Numbered from the stretch's first letter, positions 11,705 to 23,701 are shown. The stretch: 64,000 bases of DNA from Lonicera japonica (GCA_021464415.1 CM038470.1:9932394-9996393); one strand, 5' to 3'. Notes: generated by a model from the sequence alone, not told the origin. Numbers and translations are program-made.

Positions 11705-14078
11705 ATGGTGATGGTGCGGCTTTCGACTAGAGCTGTTTTACAGAAGGTAATTTCTCATTCTAGTTCAGCGTTTTCGTTTTGTTTTCCTGAAAAGATTAGA
11801 GATGGTCCACAACAATTTTAAATTAAAGGACACAGTCTTATCTTCCTCATAGTAGTATCTATAGTGGATACTTTTATTAGTATCTCCGGCTTCTGTAACC
11901 GGTACCTCGGTTGCGGTTAAATAGTATCTCCCGATTCTACACCAAGTATCTCCATGTTTCTTTCTTAATTTTGTTTTATCTGAAACTTTTTGACTCTGTA
12001 AAAAAGTGATCCAGAACCTTTTAAAGGATGTGTTGCACTGCTGCCTCGTAGTGGTTTAAGATACTGCGACCAGTACCTCTCAGTTCTACAACTAGTATAC
12101 CTCTCGGTGGTTGTAATTCCGTGACTAGTATCTTCCGATTCTAATCTTTGCCAAATTCAGTATACTGTGAGGCAGATAGATTGTCACATTTATAAAAAGG
12201 AAAAAATTGTGGACCGAATGCTAAAAAAAATAATTTAACTCTTTTTTGGGGGTTTGGGGTGTGAAGTAGAGGCTGTCAGCTGAATCTCCTCTATTTTTAT
12301 GATTTTCTTCCAAGTTGTTGTTTTGATGCCTTTCTTATTTCTATATTTTCAGTGTCACAAAAATGGGAGAGATACCTACCAGGAAGATAAAATTAGCGGG
12401 TTACCTGACGAAATTCTTGCTGAGATTCTGTCCCTATTGACATTTAAGGAAGCGATGGCGACTAGCATTCTGTCGAGACGGTGGAGGTATCTCTGGACTT
12501 TCATCACTCGTAAATTGAGTTTCGATACTCGCAAGCGCTTGTGCGACAAGGCGTTTTACCAAGAGTCATTTCGTAGAGATGTATTCAAGTATAGGGCAAA
12601 GTTTGTTGGTTGGGTAAACCATGTGCTGAAACATCACCAATGTACCACTGAGGTTGACCAATTTAGAGTTTGTTTTAGTTTGGGAGCTAGTTATACAGCA
12701 AATCTTGATATTGGGTAAGTTTGCAGTCGAGAAAAGAGTTCGGAAGCTTGAGTTGAATTTGACAAACTTCGATGTTTGAGTCAGCGATATCCTTATGTTT
12801 CACGAGTGTGGAAAGGCTGAAGCTGCTGCCTCGGAATTTTAACCTCCTTAATATCCCTTAGCTTGATGAGTGTTGATGTGGACGGAGAAGTTGTTCAGTA
12901 TTCTTGGCCAAATGTCCTTTTCTCGAGTATCTTGCGTGTAACACTCAACACTATATCAAATCTTAAAAAAGCAGGCGAATCACTCAAGTTGAAGTGCTTG
13001 GACTTGTACCGGTGCAGACCGATGGAAAATTTGGAGATTTCTGCACCGAATCTTGTCTCATTTTCTTACACTGGGCCCAAGACAGACGTGCCTTTTAAGA
13101 ACGTCCCCCTCCTTTCTGAGCTGCGTCTAGGGGATGAGTATTGCGACTCCTTCATTTTCGAAGCTCCCAAGCATTCCATCTATTTCACTCAGCTTGAGAG
13201 GCTTACATTAGTATTACCCCTAACGTTGGTAGCTACAAACATTTTCTTAGTTGTTTTTTTTTTTTTTTTTTTGTTCCTTTTTTTTAGTAGTTTCATCGCT
13301 GACTTGTTTTCTTCTTTTTAGGCGAGCATCTTCCCTTTTTCCCCCAAATTATTATCCCTTACATTAGGAATAATTTTTTCTCTTTTTTATCCGCTATTTG
13401 CTTTACTGCCATTTAGAGGCGCTTTATTTTTTTTTTTTTTTCTCCCATATTGTCTTTTTGAAGGTAGATCCTCTTACTTCCAGTTTGTTTTTAAGAGAGT
13501 TTAATTTTTACGTTTTATTAATGCAACTAGGATTATACTACTAGTTTCTTGGTAAGATATTGCTCTCTTATGTATTTGTGCCCTTTGTGGGTTTACTTGC
13601 ATAGTTAACCTACTCTGTTGTTTGAAGATGATCTACACTTTCCACATTATAATCCTGACAAAAGTACGCATTTTCAATATACGGTTATTTTTATTTTACA
13701 AGCAAAGTTGACTTTAGGTTTCTTTTCTCTTCATTTTTCTGATGGCAGTTGGCATTTATCGACTCTATGCCCGATTCGCAATATATGGATCTAGAATGGT
13801 GGTCCATAGGTACAAGTCATCCGTGCCTGAAGGAGATTGAATTTGTTGGATTTGTCGGGCATCGAAGTGATTATGGGTTGGCCTTGCACTTGCTTGAGAC
13901 TGCACGGTCACTTGAAAGGATAACCTTTGATACTCGCCATCCTGGTTACGTGTGGGGCCCAGATGTCTTTTGTGATGCTTTTGCGGACAAAGTGCCCGAA
14001 GACCGAGAATTTGCAAAAGCGCGTGCCCGACAGTTAAGATCAAAATTACCCGCAGGTGCTGATTTAGTAATTGTTTAG
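11705..14078 (+). pseudogene. F-box/LRR family gene, copy 2 (complete layout, several frameshifts)
   Basis: The start codon at 11705 opens a 14-codon exon (11705-11746, MVMVRLSTRAVLQK) that splices in phase to 12353. There the F-box begins: [17 protein letters not shown], then [12 protein letters not shown]. This is the part that binds the SKP1-like adaptor. Further exons are about 12353-13224, 13322-13463 and 13749-14078. The LRR region matches copy 1 closely but has single-base losses or gains near 12709, 12773, 12800, 12841 and 12901, so the frame breaks repeatedly. At about 500 bases into the match it is intact where copy 1 is broken. The third exon is badly degraded, with T-runs replacing sequence, while the last exon is nearly identical to copy 1. 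It could be a real pseudogene or an unpolished assembly. Confidence 0.75.
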
Positions 14079-14751
14079 CTTAGATTAATTAATATTTTTC
14101 TTCTCTTAAAAGACTTGAACAAACATGTTACTGTGATATTTTTTATAGGCCATGTAGTAGCACTTTAGATAAGTACTTTTGGAACTTTTTCCTTGTATCC
14201 ATTGGAGTTGTTATTGACTAAGCATTGTAAAGCAACCTGAAATATATTTATAACCACCCTTTATGTCAAACAGAGTGTGTCTTGATGAGTAGTTCATAGT
14301 AGTGTTTTCTTTTAATACTATTTCCGTGTAGCTGGATTTTCTTATCAATCAGTTTAATTATTAGTAACGGGCAACTGTTGGTGACTTAAATGCGGAAATT
14401 CCTGACTTTTAATGTTATAGTTATTGGTCATCCCTTAGAGAATCATATCTAAAAAACCTTCCAAAGTTTGTCTCTTTATCATCGAGATTGTGAAAATTTC
14501 TATTTTGTAAGATTTTCCAATCATTGTTATATAAAAATATAGACAATTTGGATACGAATTTTGTACAGATAGCCGAGGAGTTAAGACACTTTTATATAGA
14601 TATGGATCTGGAAAAGATGCTTTCATCTAGATTTATGTTACAGAAGATTTTTCTTTTCTTATTTATATTTGTTGGGGTAACAAAATGAAAGACAAGCGCA
14701 AACTCTCTCACCCTAAGGAGCATAGTTTATTGCAGATCCGCAATCATATTC
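14079..14751. other. 3' flank of F-box copy 2
   Basis: Duplicated with 1519-2247 and nearly identical for the first 250 bases. No gene is seen. Confidence 0.55.
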
Positions 14752-15018
14752 TCAACAGCTTAATTTGGAGGAATGAGGATCCTCACAGCCATTTTGGACA
14801 CCACCACACCTTGCATGTGTGTCTCTGCATTTGTTTCCTTCTCTGAAAATACGCACCAGCGTGTAGCTTGTTTCCCTTAGAATGCTGGGGCAATCTTCAA
14901 TCAGCAACTTGTAAGACCTCCGCGTATGTATACATGCCTGTAGAAGTGTTCCACCTAAGCCGGATAGAGAATTTACATACTCTCCCAGTAAATCTAATCT
15001 ATTTAGAAAGTAACTCAT
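14752..15018 (-). pseudogene. LINE-type RNase H fragment
   Basis: The minus-strand translation contains YKLLIEDCPSILRE and TLVRIFREGNKCRDTHA, the D-C-x-x-x-L and R-E-x-N-K-C-x-D segments of the C-terminal RNase H domain of plant LINEs. It is longer and better preserved than its twin at 2248-2442. No RT is attached. Confidence 0.55.
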
Positions 15019-15352
15019 ATATTTGTATTTGAAATTAGTGATTCTTTTAAATAGTACAATACAACTGAAGGAAGAAGAGACAGGTGTTGCCTAAGAAATC
15101 AATAAAAAACAATATAATGCCAACCACACTAGCTAGAACCGAGGAAATAACAATATTAGTTGGATAAACTACATTGTAAATTTGTTTACAATGTAGAGGG
15201 CTGGTCCAATAATTTGTTTACCACTGAATTTTTACGGAGAATCAGATCCATTTAGTAAATTTGTTCAAATCACCCGGATGCAAATTTTTTTGGGCCAATT
15301 ACAAGTTAACTTCCGCAACTAATTTGTACCCAAATAGAAAGAACAGTAAATT

Positions 15353-15592
15353 ACCAAAAAATACAATATATTTTACCTGTTTTTATAATTTAGATAATGT
15401 ATAATTTTTTCGACATTAGAAACATTTTATTTTATTTATTATTTCATTTTGGGTAAAAACAATCCCAAAATTGTAAATAAAATCACCCAAAATGAAAAAA
15501 AAATTAAAGTAAAATGTTTTTAATTTCGAAAAAATTATTCATTACTCAAATTGTAAAAATGGATAAACTACATTGTATTTTTTTATAATTTA
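15353..15592. repeat. Foldback (MITE-like) element with arms of about 105 bp
   Basis: The left arm (about 15353-15458) and the reverse complement of the right arm (about 15483-15592) share long matches such as ATAATTTTTTCGA and TTTCATTTTGGGT, separated by a loop of about 25 bases. The arms are roughly 80% alike by eye. A motif from the right arm (GGATAAACTACATTGTA) also occurs once to the left at 15162. I could not fix a target duplication. It probably belongs to a short non-autonomous DNA transposon family. Confidence 0.6.
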
Positions 15593-15599
15593 TCCTAAA

Positions 15600-15960
15600 A
15601 AGAAAGAAAGCAAGCATCTTGCTTTTCCCTCCTCTCAGTGCGTCGTCGTATCTGTCTCCCTGTAAAACCATTTGAAAAGATTCCATTTCCGCTTCACAGT
15701 TTGTTAGTTAAACATATCTCTCTCTATATATATGTGTGTGTGTGTGTTTGTGTTTGAGTTTGAGTTAGAGTAAGTTTTGGGGTTTTTATTAGTTCCGTAG
15801 TACTACATTCGGTTGCATTCTTTCTCTCTGTATTAGTTTTGTCTTCTTTCCTTTAACTTAATTTAATTATGTCTCTGTTCTTCTTGTTTTTTGTTCTCGA
15901 GCAGAGGTCGAACAGTTTCAAAGCCGTTTCAATAATGGTGAATAGTTAGGGGTCTCTCTA
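15600..15960 (+). other. Leader-like sequence, possible start of an unrecognised transcript
   Basis: The CT-rich sequence at 15625-15655 and a (TG)n run near 15730 resemble a plant 5' UTR. A possible acceptor (TTCTCGAGCAG) lies near 15903, followed by AATAATG|GTGAAT, which could be a start codon next to a donor. No coding continuation could be established. Confidence 0.2.
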
Positions 15961-17279
15961 GCGTGCTTATTTTTTTATGTTGTTCAAATCAAATGCATGC
16001 ATACGGGGTGGTATTGATTTTGTTGAAATTGCTAATTTTTTTATAGTGTACATCCCGTCAAATTGATTTTGTTATATATATATATATCTATACTGTATAT
16101 ACATACGAGGGTATACCCGTGCCATCCGGCACGGCGAAATAAAAAAAATTTAATAATAGGATAAAAAAATTAACGTGTGATGAATTTAAATTGACAAAAT
16201 CAATCAGTTTATTTTGAACCCATTGTCTAGTCTAATCTAACGTTGTGAACAATTGAAACGTAAGTTCATTATGTCTGCATGCTAAAAAAACTAAAAGTAT
16301 ACCAAATTGGATCGACTTGTTTTAAATTTTTTAAAAAGTCTTTTAATCATAATCCAACCACGTAACATTAAAAAAATTAATGTGTGATGAATTGAAACGT
16401 AAGTTTAATATATCTTCATGCTGAAAAAATTAAAAATATACCGGATTGGACCGACTTGTTTTTAATTTTTTAAAGAGTGTTTTTAATTATAATCCAACCA
16501 CGTAACGTACGTCCTAAAAATAACAGATTGAGATGACCAATAATATATGAACACATAACATACGCCCTTAAATGCTATATAATAATTTTTCTTGTTTTCT
16601 TTTTTGCATAATTATATAGTTATGATAAATCTTGTTTAATTGATCTTAATTAGTAAATTTTAAATATTAATTTTTTAATTTTTTATTTTAAATTATGGCA
16701 TTTTTAATGCAGACAAAATTCTTAGATGTGAGAGTTTATTGTGTATATATTATTGGTGTGAGTGTTTTAATTTTGATGTGACATCTTGATGGGTGTATAA
16801 AACCCATCCAATAGTGTAGAACTAATGCACATCATAACACGTGTGTTTTTAACTATTAGATTCTTATACTTTTTAAAAAAAAATTGGTCAAAGATGGTGT
16901 TTTATACTTTTATAATATAGATATATATATATATATATAAGTGAAAATAATTTAAGTGTTTTTCCCTTTTTTTTGTGAAGACAAATATGCCTTTGGATTT
17001 TAAACAAAATTTTTTAATATTTATATTAAATAAAAATGTATAACTCCATATATTTTTATATTGATATTAGTATTTCAAATAAATTCAAACTCTACTTTAT
17101 TTTGCCATAATTAAACAAATATTTTAAGCTAGATTTACGTTAAATAAATGAGCAATTGGACATAAGGGCTCATTCTAATAATAATATAATTATAAAGAAC
17201 ATTTACAAATTAGCCATGTAAATTAAGGATAATATACAAAAAAGACACTAATACCCCTTCCTTATAACATCTCACATCT
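15961..17279. other. Repeat-like AT-rich stretch, possible non-autonomous element at 16100-16935
   Basis: A GC-rich hairpin, CCGTGCCATCCGGCACGG, at about 16109-16126 is followed by about 800 bases of AT-rich sequence and an ATAGAT/TA run at 16912-16938. Within it a segment recurs twice (around 16262-16385 and 16386-16500, with 'acttgtttttaattttttaa'). A similar 'cacgtgcattgcacgtg' hairpin lies at about 21208. Such hairpin starts are common at the ends of plant repeats, but I cannot assign a family. No gene is seen. Confidence 0.3.
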
Positions 17280-17735
17280 CATTAAAATTGGTGCTAAACA
17301 GATTTAACACCATGACAATAACCAGAAGGTGCTAAATGCATTTAGCACTACCTGTCAATATACATGACAATAACCAGAATGTGCTAAATGTATTTAGCAG
17401 CACCACCTGTCAACACACATGACTAAATGCATTTAGCACTATCTGTTAACACACATGACAACAACCAAAATGTGATAAATGCGTTTAGCACCTTTACCAC
17501 CACAACCATCAACATACATGACAATAACTAGAATGTGCTAAATGCATTTAGCACCACATGTCAACACACATGATAACAACTAAAAGGTGCTAAATGCATT
17601 TAGCATCTTTAGCACCACAACCAGAAGGTGCTAAATACATTTATCACCACATTTCAACATACATGACAACAACCAGAAGATACTAAATGTATTTAGCACC
17701 ACAACCAGAAGGTGCTAAAACTATTTTGCACCAAT
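17280..17735. repeat. Minisatellite built on the palindrome GTGCTAAATGCATTTAGCAC
   Basis: About seven variable units of 50-65 bp contain an exact or near-exact 20-bp palindrome (GTGCTAAATGCATTTAGCAC) plus a linker with 'acacatgacaacaaccagaa'. Copies are imperfect, so the array is not very recent. The CATTTAG/CTAAATG arms could form cruciforms. Confidence 0.8.
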
Positions 17736-20254
17736 ACAAAATAAAGAACAACAAAATTAATGAGATCATCATCCGTTTAATTTATTTATATGTATATATA
17801 TATATGGATCGATGTAGGGTTTGTTAAAAAAAAGAGTTGCAATCAAATTTTTATTTTTTTCAAATCCCGCTGAACTGTCAAAATTGGTCGATTTCGATAG
17901 CAAAACAACTTATGATCGTCTTTAATTTTTGCGCAAGTATAGTAACTTTGTCTTCCGAATAACATATCCAAAAATCAGCTCAATCCAATGGTTCAATTAA
18001 AAGTTATATATGTTTTATGATTGCACGTACAGAAAAAGAAGAAGATGATGATGATAACGGCGATACGATCGGAGAGTCGGGGGGTGGTGGTATAAGAGGT
18101 GAGATCGTTGGTGAAATATAGAGGTATATTTGATGGTTGGATGGGAATCTAGGGAGAGATAAGAGGTATTGGAAGTTTCGATAAGGAAGGAGGGGCAAAT
18201 TGATTTACCATTATTGTAGCAAGCATTGTCCATGATAAGAGACGTTTATATTAAGGGTATTTTTGTCCATCAACATTTATCATTTTTTTTGTAAAATAAA
18301 TTAATATTATAAAAAGTGTCCTTAATATAAAACTAAATTATGAAATTAGTACTATTTCCCTTTATCAAACATGAGTCCGTCCTTAAAGTTATAAAACAAT
18401 ACAGAGCGAGAACCTATAACCAATTATCTCTTGAATAAAATAGTATAAAGTGTTTATCTCCATATATATATATATTAGTAATTATTATTTCAAATAAATT
18501 CAAACTTTACTTTAGTGGTTAAAATAATTAAACAATTTAGAGTTTGTGTTGAATTAGGTGTTTTATATAAAACTTCTATATAATTTCATAACAAATTTTT
18601 CAAGAAGGATGTTATTTAATAGATCATATTAAAATTACAAAACTTTTAGCGTGAATTAAAATTTCGTTCCAAAGCTCACCATAAAAGTACGTATATTAAA
18701 CTCTATTTTGCTTGATTGCCTTTAACATTATAATAAATCAATTTTATATTAATCTACCAATTCTGAAAACTTAGTAAAAATATATCTGATTAAGAGTTTG
18801 CTTGGCTATCTATGCATTAAAAAAAATCAAGGCTACAATTTTTTATGATTTTCTTATAATTATTAATTGAATTTAACAGTTGATACTATGTTTTGTTTAT
18901 ATGTTATTATTTTTATTTCATACTAATTATTCAATTCTTAGTATATATGTATTTATTAATGGACTTAATGACATTTCTCGAGCATTAAAACCACAAAATC
19001 TAGTGTATATATATATATATGTATGTATGTTCTCAATCTGCGTAAATCTGATTGTGTTGTCGATATAGTGTACTTACTCTCTACTTGAATGAATCTTGAG
19101 TTTCTTGATCAAAGATATGATATTTTACATTTTCTTTATTTATTACTAAATCTCATAATCTTTCTGATTAGAAGAGTTGTGTGATTGTGCTTGGAATATG
19201 TGTTTGTCAACTCCAATTCCAAGCTTAATTTGCCATTGGAAATGAAGCAAAAGCAGTTTGAATGTGGAAATAATTTTGCCCTATTTCAAATCCCAATTCT
19301 TGGAATCGGAATTCCAAACACACCCTTACCAAATAATTGGATTATATATATTCTAGTGTCCTATTTCGTTCTTTTGTAAACAATAAGGAACTTATAATTG
19401 GATTAATTAGAGCAGTGTGATTGGGATTTGAACGTGTGGTAAGTTGTTTGAATAGCAGATTTCCCATTATTGTGTAGTTGTGTTCTTTGTTAAGTAGTTT
19501 GAATTTCTGGAAATTATTGCTTATTTAAGTTCGAGGGTTTTATCGATTTAGTGTTTGTGTTGTAATTGCTTATTTTGATATAATGTGCTTACTCTCAACT
19601 TGTGAAACAACTAAGGGGATGGTTGCAGCAGAAAAGATTTTACTAGGCGCTTTTAAGATATTTGGTCTCAATAACAGTTGCTATAAACGTATGTATTCAA
19701 AGTAGACAGAGTGACAGACATGGCCCATTTGACAAAAAAATTGAAAACACTACCAATTTTTATTAGATGTTAGAAAAATAGATGAGTAATTTGTTGAGAT
19801 GTTAACCATATTTTCCTTATTTTTTCTTGGAATTTTTTTCTTATACACCACCCAAAGAATTTTATTCCATAGAGAAAATAAAAATAATTGAACAATTCAC
19901 CAAATCACTCATATCTTTTCCAATTTTTCATAGTACTTGATAGGCGTTTTCAATATTTTCCAACTTTTTTTTAATCAAACGTACCCTTTATTGAATAATG
20001 TATTTTAGCAAAGCTGCCTACCTATATGTACATGCATAGCATGTGTGTTTTCAGGTATTGTCTTCTATCATTTTATGTTTCTTATTGAGGTGTTATTGCT
20101 GTAAAGTTTGTTGAATTTCATGGCAGTCAACCAATTATTCAGAAACCGCCCTTTTTTTATGAAGTGCTGGGTAAGTGTTAGTGTTGCTCTAAATACTAAG
20201 AATTTTGTCTTTATATCCACATTTATATGAATGGTGGTGGCCTTTGGTCAGCGT
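17736..20254. other. Intergenic AT-rich stretch, no gene seen
   Basis: The open frames are short and AT-driven. TA runs occur at about 18462-18475 and 19007-19022. There is no recognisable protein. Confidence 0.5.
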
Positions 20255-20257
20255 TTA

Positions 20258-21767
20258 GGGGAGTGTATTAAATTTAGAATTTATAGAACTTTTATGAACT
20301 TTTAAAATTTATGGATATTCAATGAAGATTTTAAAAAGACTTTTAAAATTATAATGTATTCAATTGAGATTTTAAAAAGTCTTTTAAAATCTTGATGTAT
20401 TTAATTAGGATTTTAAAAAATTCATCTAAATCTGATAGTATTCAAAAATCTAATGATTTAGTACGATTTTAATTATTGGTGAATTTTAGTGGATTGTAAA
20501 GTTTTTTTTATATATAAAAATTCATCTTGAAATCTTCTCACTTACCTAGAGATTTCAGATGGATTTCTAATTCTTTTAAGAACCTTACTCAACATTTTCT
20601 CTCTCTTCCCCCTTCCCTCCCCCCCCCCCCCCCCCCTCTAACTCAAAATCCAAATTTCTTATTATTTGATGAACGCATTAATTTTTTCTTCATCCCTATA
20701 AAGTCTTTATTCTCTCTTTTACTAATAATGTGGTTATCACGCATTAACATAATTTCAAATGGTTAGACCGCTAATTATCGTTCAAATTTTTAAAAACAAT
20801 TCATGTCAATTTCATTAAAAAATACAAGTGGGGTAAGAAGTCTAATTTTGTAGGGGCATAAAATTATCCATAGTTAAAATCGGTTTACAAAAGTAAAATT
20901 ATGTTTACTTATTATGTAATAACTATTAATTTTTTACTGTAAGCGAAGGTTAGGGACATAACATATTTTTTTTTTTTGGTAATTCATTTCATGGACTAAC
21001 ACAACATGCATTATTACACTTTTATAATACTTCAGATAGTAATCTGACCAAAATCTCAAAAACTTTAAGTACTCAATTTAGTTCAAACGTAGATTTTAAA
21101 TTAATAGATATACACTAGAATAATAATGTTATAATTCATATTCACTTTTTAATCAAAATTCTTTTATTATTTATCCTTTGATTTTTTATTATAACTAGTT
21201 TTTATACACGTGCATTGCACGTGATTGTAGTGTTTGACAAATGCCATTAAATCCATTAATGATTACGTATATGCTAAGAATTGAATAATTAGTATGAAAT
21301 ATAAATAATAATAACATATAAACAAAATATAGTATCAAGAGTAAAATTCATTTGATGACTATAAGAAAATCATAAAAAAATTGTCACCTTTAATTTGTTA
21401 AGTAAATATTGTGGCTATAAAATAATGAGAATGGAAATTAAGAGGACAATAATGAGAATGAAGATGGTTATGATAATCATAATGATGGTTGAATGGAGCC
21501 GTATGAATTTTTATAATGTATTTCGTTAATTGTCTTTACATTTTGGATAATGTTACTTTAAACTCGTAATTAATTTATTTTATTGTTTGTCTTTTGTCTT
21601 TTGATTTTTTTTATGAACTTATTAAAATCTGCATAAATCCAAAAGAATCCACGCATTAAAATCTGTCAGATTCTATAAGGATTTAAAACAATCCATAGAC
21701 TTAACAGAATTCATAGATTTTAAAAAATCAGTTAGAATCTTTTAAAATCTGAATTAAATACACCCCC
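20258..21767. mobile_element. PIF/Harbinger-like non-autonomous DNA transposon, 1510 bp
   Basis: The left end GGGGAGTGTATTAAATTTAG and the reverse complement of the right end, GGGGGTGTATTTAATTCAG, form imperfect terminal inverted repeats. Both sides are flanked by TTA (20255-20257 and 21768-21770), the usual 3-bp target duplication of PIF/Harbinger elements. Subterminal regions are rich in the motif TTTTAAAATCT in both orientations. No transposase is present, so movement would need a helper. The element contains an 18-base C run near 20618 and a cacgtgcattgcacgtg hairpin near 21208, which may be later insertions or rearrangements. Confidence 0.65.
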
Positions 21768-21770
21768 TTA

Positions 21771-22090
21771 GTTGAGGTGAATTTTATATGATTGTGTTGG
21801 AAAGTTAGAACTTGCATATGTTTTGTTTTATTGACATCAAATATTCCCTATGTTTCAAATTAATAATACTATTTTCCTTCTTAGGTCATCTCAAATTAAG
21901 AGCCCTATATCTTTTTCGAGACATAATCAACATACCAAAATTCAAGATGATAAAATAGTTTTTATTTTTAACCATTAATTAGGTTGAAAAGTGTTCCTCA
22001 TATAAAGTGTAAAACTCAAACAAGGACTCTTAATTTGAGAGAGGCAGTAATTGACCTGCATTCATCCAATAACTTGTATGCTTTCCAGTT
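21771..22090. other. Flank between PIF-like element and exon-like piece
   Basis: No gene is seen. A plausible acceptor (GCTTTCCAG) sits at 22080-22088 just before the next short open frame. Confidence 0.3.
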
Positions 22091-22237
22091 ATGGAAGAAC
22101 TTTTCCTGTATAGGCTAACGAATGAGCAATGGGATGTCAAAATACGAGGACAATTGGAGCATTTTATCCCTAAGCCTGTAAATGTTAAAATTGCAAAAGA
22201 TGGGATGGAAAAAAAGAGTGGTTGCTTCCCACAGTAA
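22091..22237 (+). CDS. Short open frame / exon-like piece, unrecognised (48 aa)
   Basis: It starts at an ATG two bases after a good acceptor (CTTTCCAG) and reads MEELFLYRLTNEQWDVKIRG and onwards to PQ and a TAA. Amino-acid use looks protein-like (W, D, E and K well mixed), unlike the AT-driven frames around it. It may be an exon of an otherwise unresolved gene ending at 23179. The end runs into an inverted repeat at 22234. I do not recognise the family. Confidence 0.25.
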   Translation: MEELFLYRLTNEQWDVKIRGQLEHFIPKPVNVKIAKDGMEKKSGCFPQ

Positions 22238-22292
22238 TGCGTGGCTACATGATTTGGACTTGCCAAATCCAGATCATGTAGCCACACATTAC
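22234..22292. repeat. Near-perfect hairpin with 29-bp arms and no loop
   Basis: The arm GTAATGCGTGGCTACATGAT plus TTGGACTTG (22234-22262) is complementary to 22263-22292. The few mismatches are C/T or G/A type, which would still pair as G-U in RNA. No larger element ends could be found around it. Confidence 0.7.
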
Positions 22293-22903
22293 CCAAATCT
22301 GTTAGATTCAAAAAGGCTCAAAGGTTTATCTTCTTTCTTCTTGTATATTCATCCTTGCTTAACACAATAAATTTTTAAATGTTTCAAGTTTCATGAAAAG
22401 AAACGGTTTATATATGAAAAATAAAACCCTTGTTTTTTCTTCCCTATTTTTTTTAACCAGAAATGCATTATTCATTTGTCACCAGAGGCAAATTATCCGA
22501 TGCTAAACAAATCAATTACATATGTAGGGTGAATCATCTCAACATATGTTCAATCAATTTTAATATTCATTTGATTTCACAAATATGAATTGTTGTGATA
22601 ATCGGATATTATGAATTCTTGATTACCTTTTATGATGCAAAAATCACCTCTTCCATATGATAAATCTTCTTCCAACAATAGACTAAGTAGTGAATGGATC
22701 TGATAAAGAAGTAAGTATTTTAACTGATTCTTTTATTTTGTTTGTGGCTTTTAAGTAATATTTCACTTACAAGCCTTGTGTTTGGGGTGAAATCATTTTC
22801 ATCTAGTGGTGAAATGTAGGATACTATATTTTGCATCCTAGTATGGTAATTGACATTTATAGTCTCACAATTAGAGTCAAAAGTTTGAATTAAATAATGG
22901 TAA

Positions 22904-23179
22904 TCGATAGTCCATTCTAATGTTTTCCTCTCTGAGAAAATACAGCAGCAAGAACACAATATTGTAAGAGAGCTAGCACAGAAGTTGAGAAATAAATTGG
23001 GCACAACGCAAGAAGAATCGGTGGTTATAGAGGAGCACATTGACGATAAAATCTGTGAAAGTTGTAGGTATGAATGCGATGTGAGGATCAGCGACAAGTG
23101 CAAGTTGATGACTTCGGCTATGGACAAGAACAGCAGCTGCTGCCCCTCCTGCCACTTCAAGAAGCAAAAGAAGCCTTAA
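22904..23179 (+). CDS. Cysteine-rich exon-like open frame, unrecognised
   Basis: This frame is open from 22904 to TAA at 23177. A likely exon begins near 22934-22946 after a CT-rich tract (TTTTCCTCTCTGAG or AAAATACAG). The product has a helical, charged start (EKIQQQEHNIVRELAQKLRN) and a cysteine-rich tail with CESC, EC, KC and CCPSC, ending in KKQKKP. The cysteine spacing suggests zinc binding, but I recognise no named domain. It may be the last exon of a gene whose earlier exons I could not define. It may also be a remnant. Confidence 0.3.
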   Translation, partial: SIVHSNVFLSEKIQQQEHNIVRELAQKLRNKLGTTQEESVVIEEHIDDKICESCRYECDVRISDKCKLMTSAMDKNSSCCPSCHFKKQKKP

Positions 23180-23696
23180 CATTCTATTAAAAAACGTGGC
23201 AGAAACTCCCTATTTATCTCTTTTGTCTCTTCTAAAAAAGTACAGGTAATGCTTATTGAATGCTTTTACTACGTCCCTATCGATCGTAGTTTTAGATACA
23301 TATGAAGAGTTATCCAATTTTCACTCAAATCTTTATATATGGAGGTACTGAGATTAGTTCAGTTCATATAATCCAAGTGATGATTGCTTGTCTTTTCGTC
23401 AGAATCTTTTTTTCTGTTTTCAATGCAAAAGTAGATTTACTCTCTTGTGTACATAATCATTTCGCTTTGCGCGGGGGCGGATGCACTAAAGGTCAACAGA
23501 GGTCAGCCGACCACTTGGAAAAAAAAAAGAACCAACAGAGAACAGAGCAGCAGGCCTAATCTATTATCTCATATTCTCATCCGCTTCTATTCTTTCAGTC
23601 CCTCTATTCTCTCACTCAGCTCCTCTACTTGGCACTTTAATCTCTTAGCTCTACGACTTTGCCTATGCCAGTCCGCCTCCGCCTCCCTCCTCAATC
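23180..23696. other. Sequence left of the retroelement nest, possible hAT-type end
   Basis: A GC-richer stretch at about 23465-23515 (GCGGGGGCGGATGCACTAAA, then GGTCAGCCGACC) resembles the terminal region of TTF-type hAT relatives in plants. This is recognition by pattern only. The pyrimidine-rich text to 23701 reads on in style at 61712, consistent with one locus split by the nest. Confidence 0.25.
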
Positions 23697-23701
23697 TCTC
23701 A

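Noticed and set aside
17280..17735. CRISPR-like array
   Set aside because: The repeats are variable, spacers are related to each other, and the context is a plant nuclear genome; it is a minisatellite.
18004..18233. Minus-strand frames with Ser/Pro-rich peptides
   Set aside because: They come from a pyrimidine-rich stretch; no start context, splice pattern or known domain.
20127..20170. Small exon between GGCAG and GTAAGTG upstream of 22091
   Set aside because: The splice sites look good, but the frame that would join the next piece contains a stop, so it cannot be linked to the 22.1 or 22.9 kb pieces.
22720..23182. Minus-strand frames of 69-146 codons opposite the Cys-rich exon
   Set aside because: They lack any recognisable domain and run through sequence whose plus strand has the better protein-like composition.
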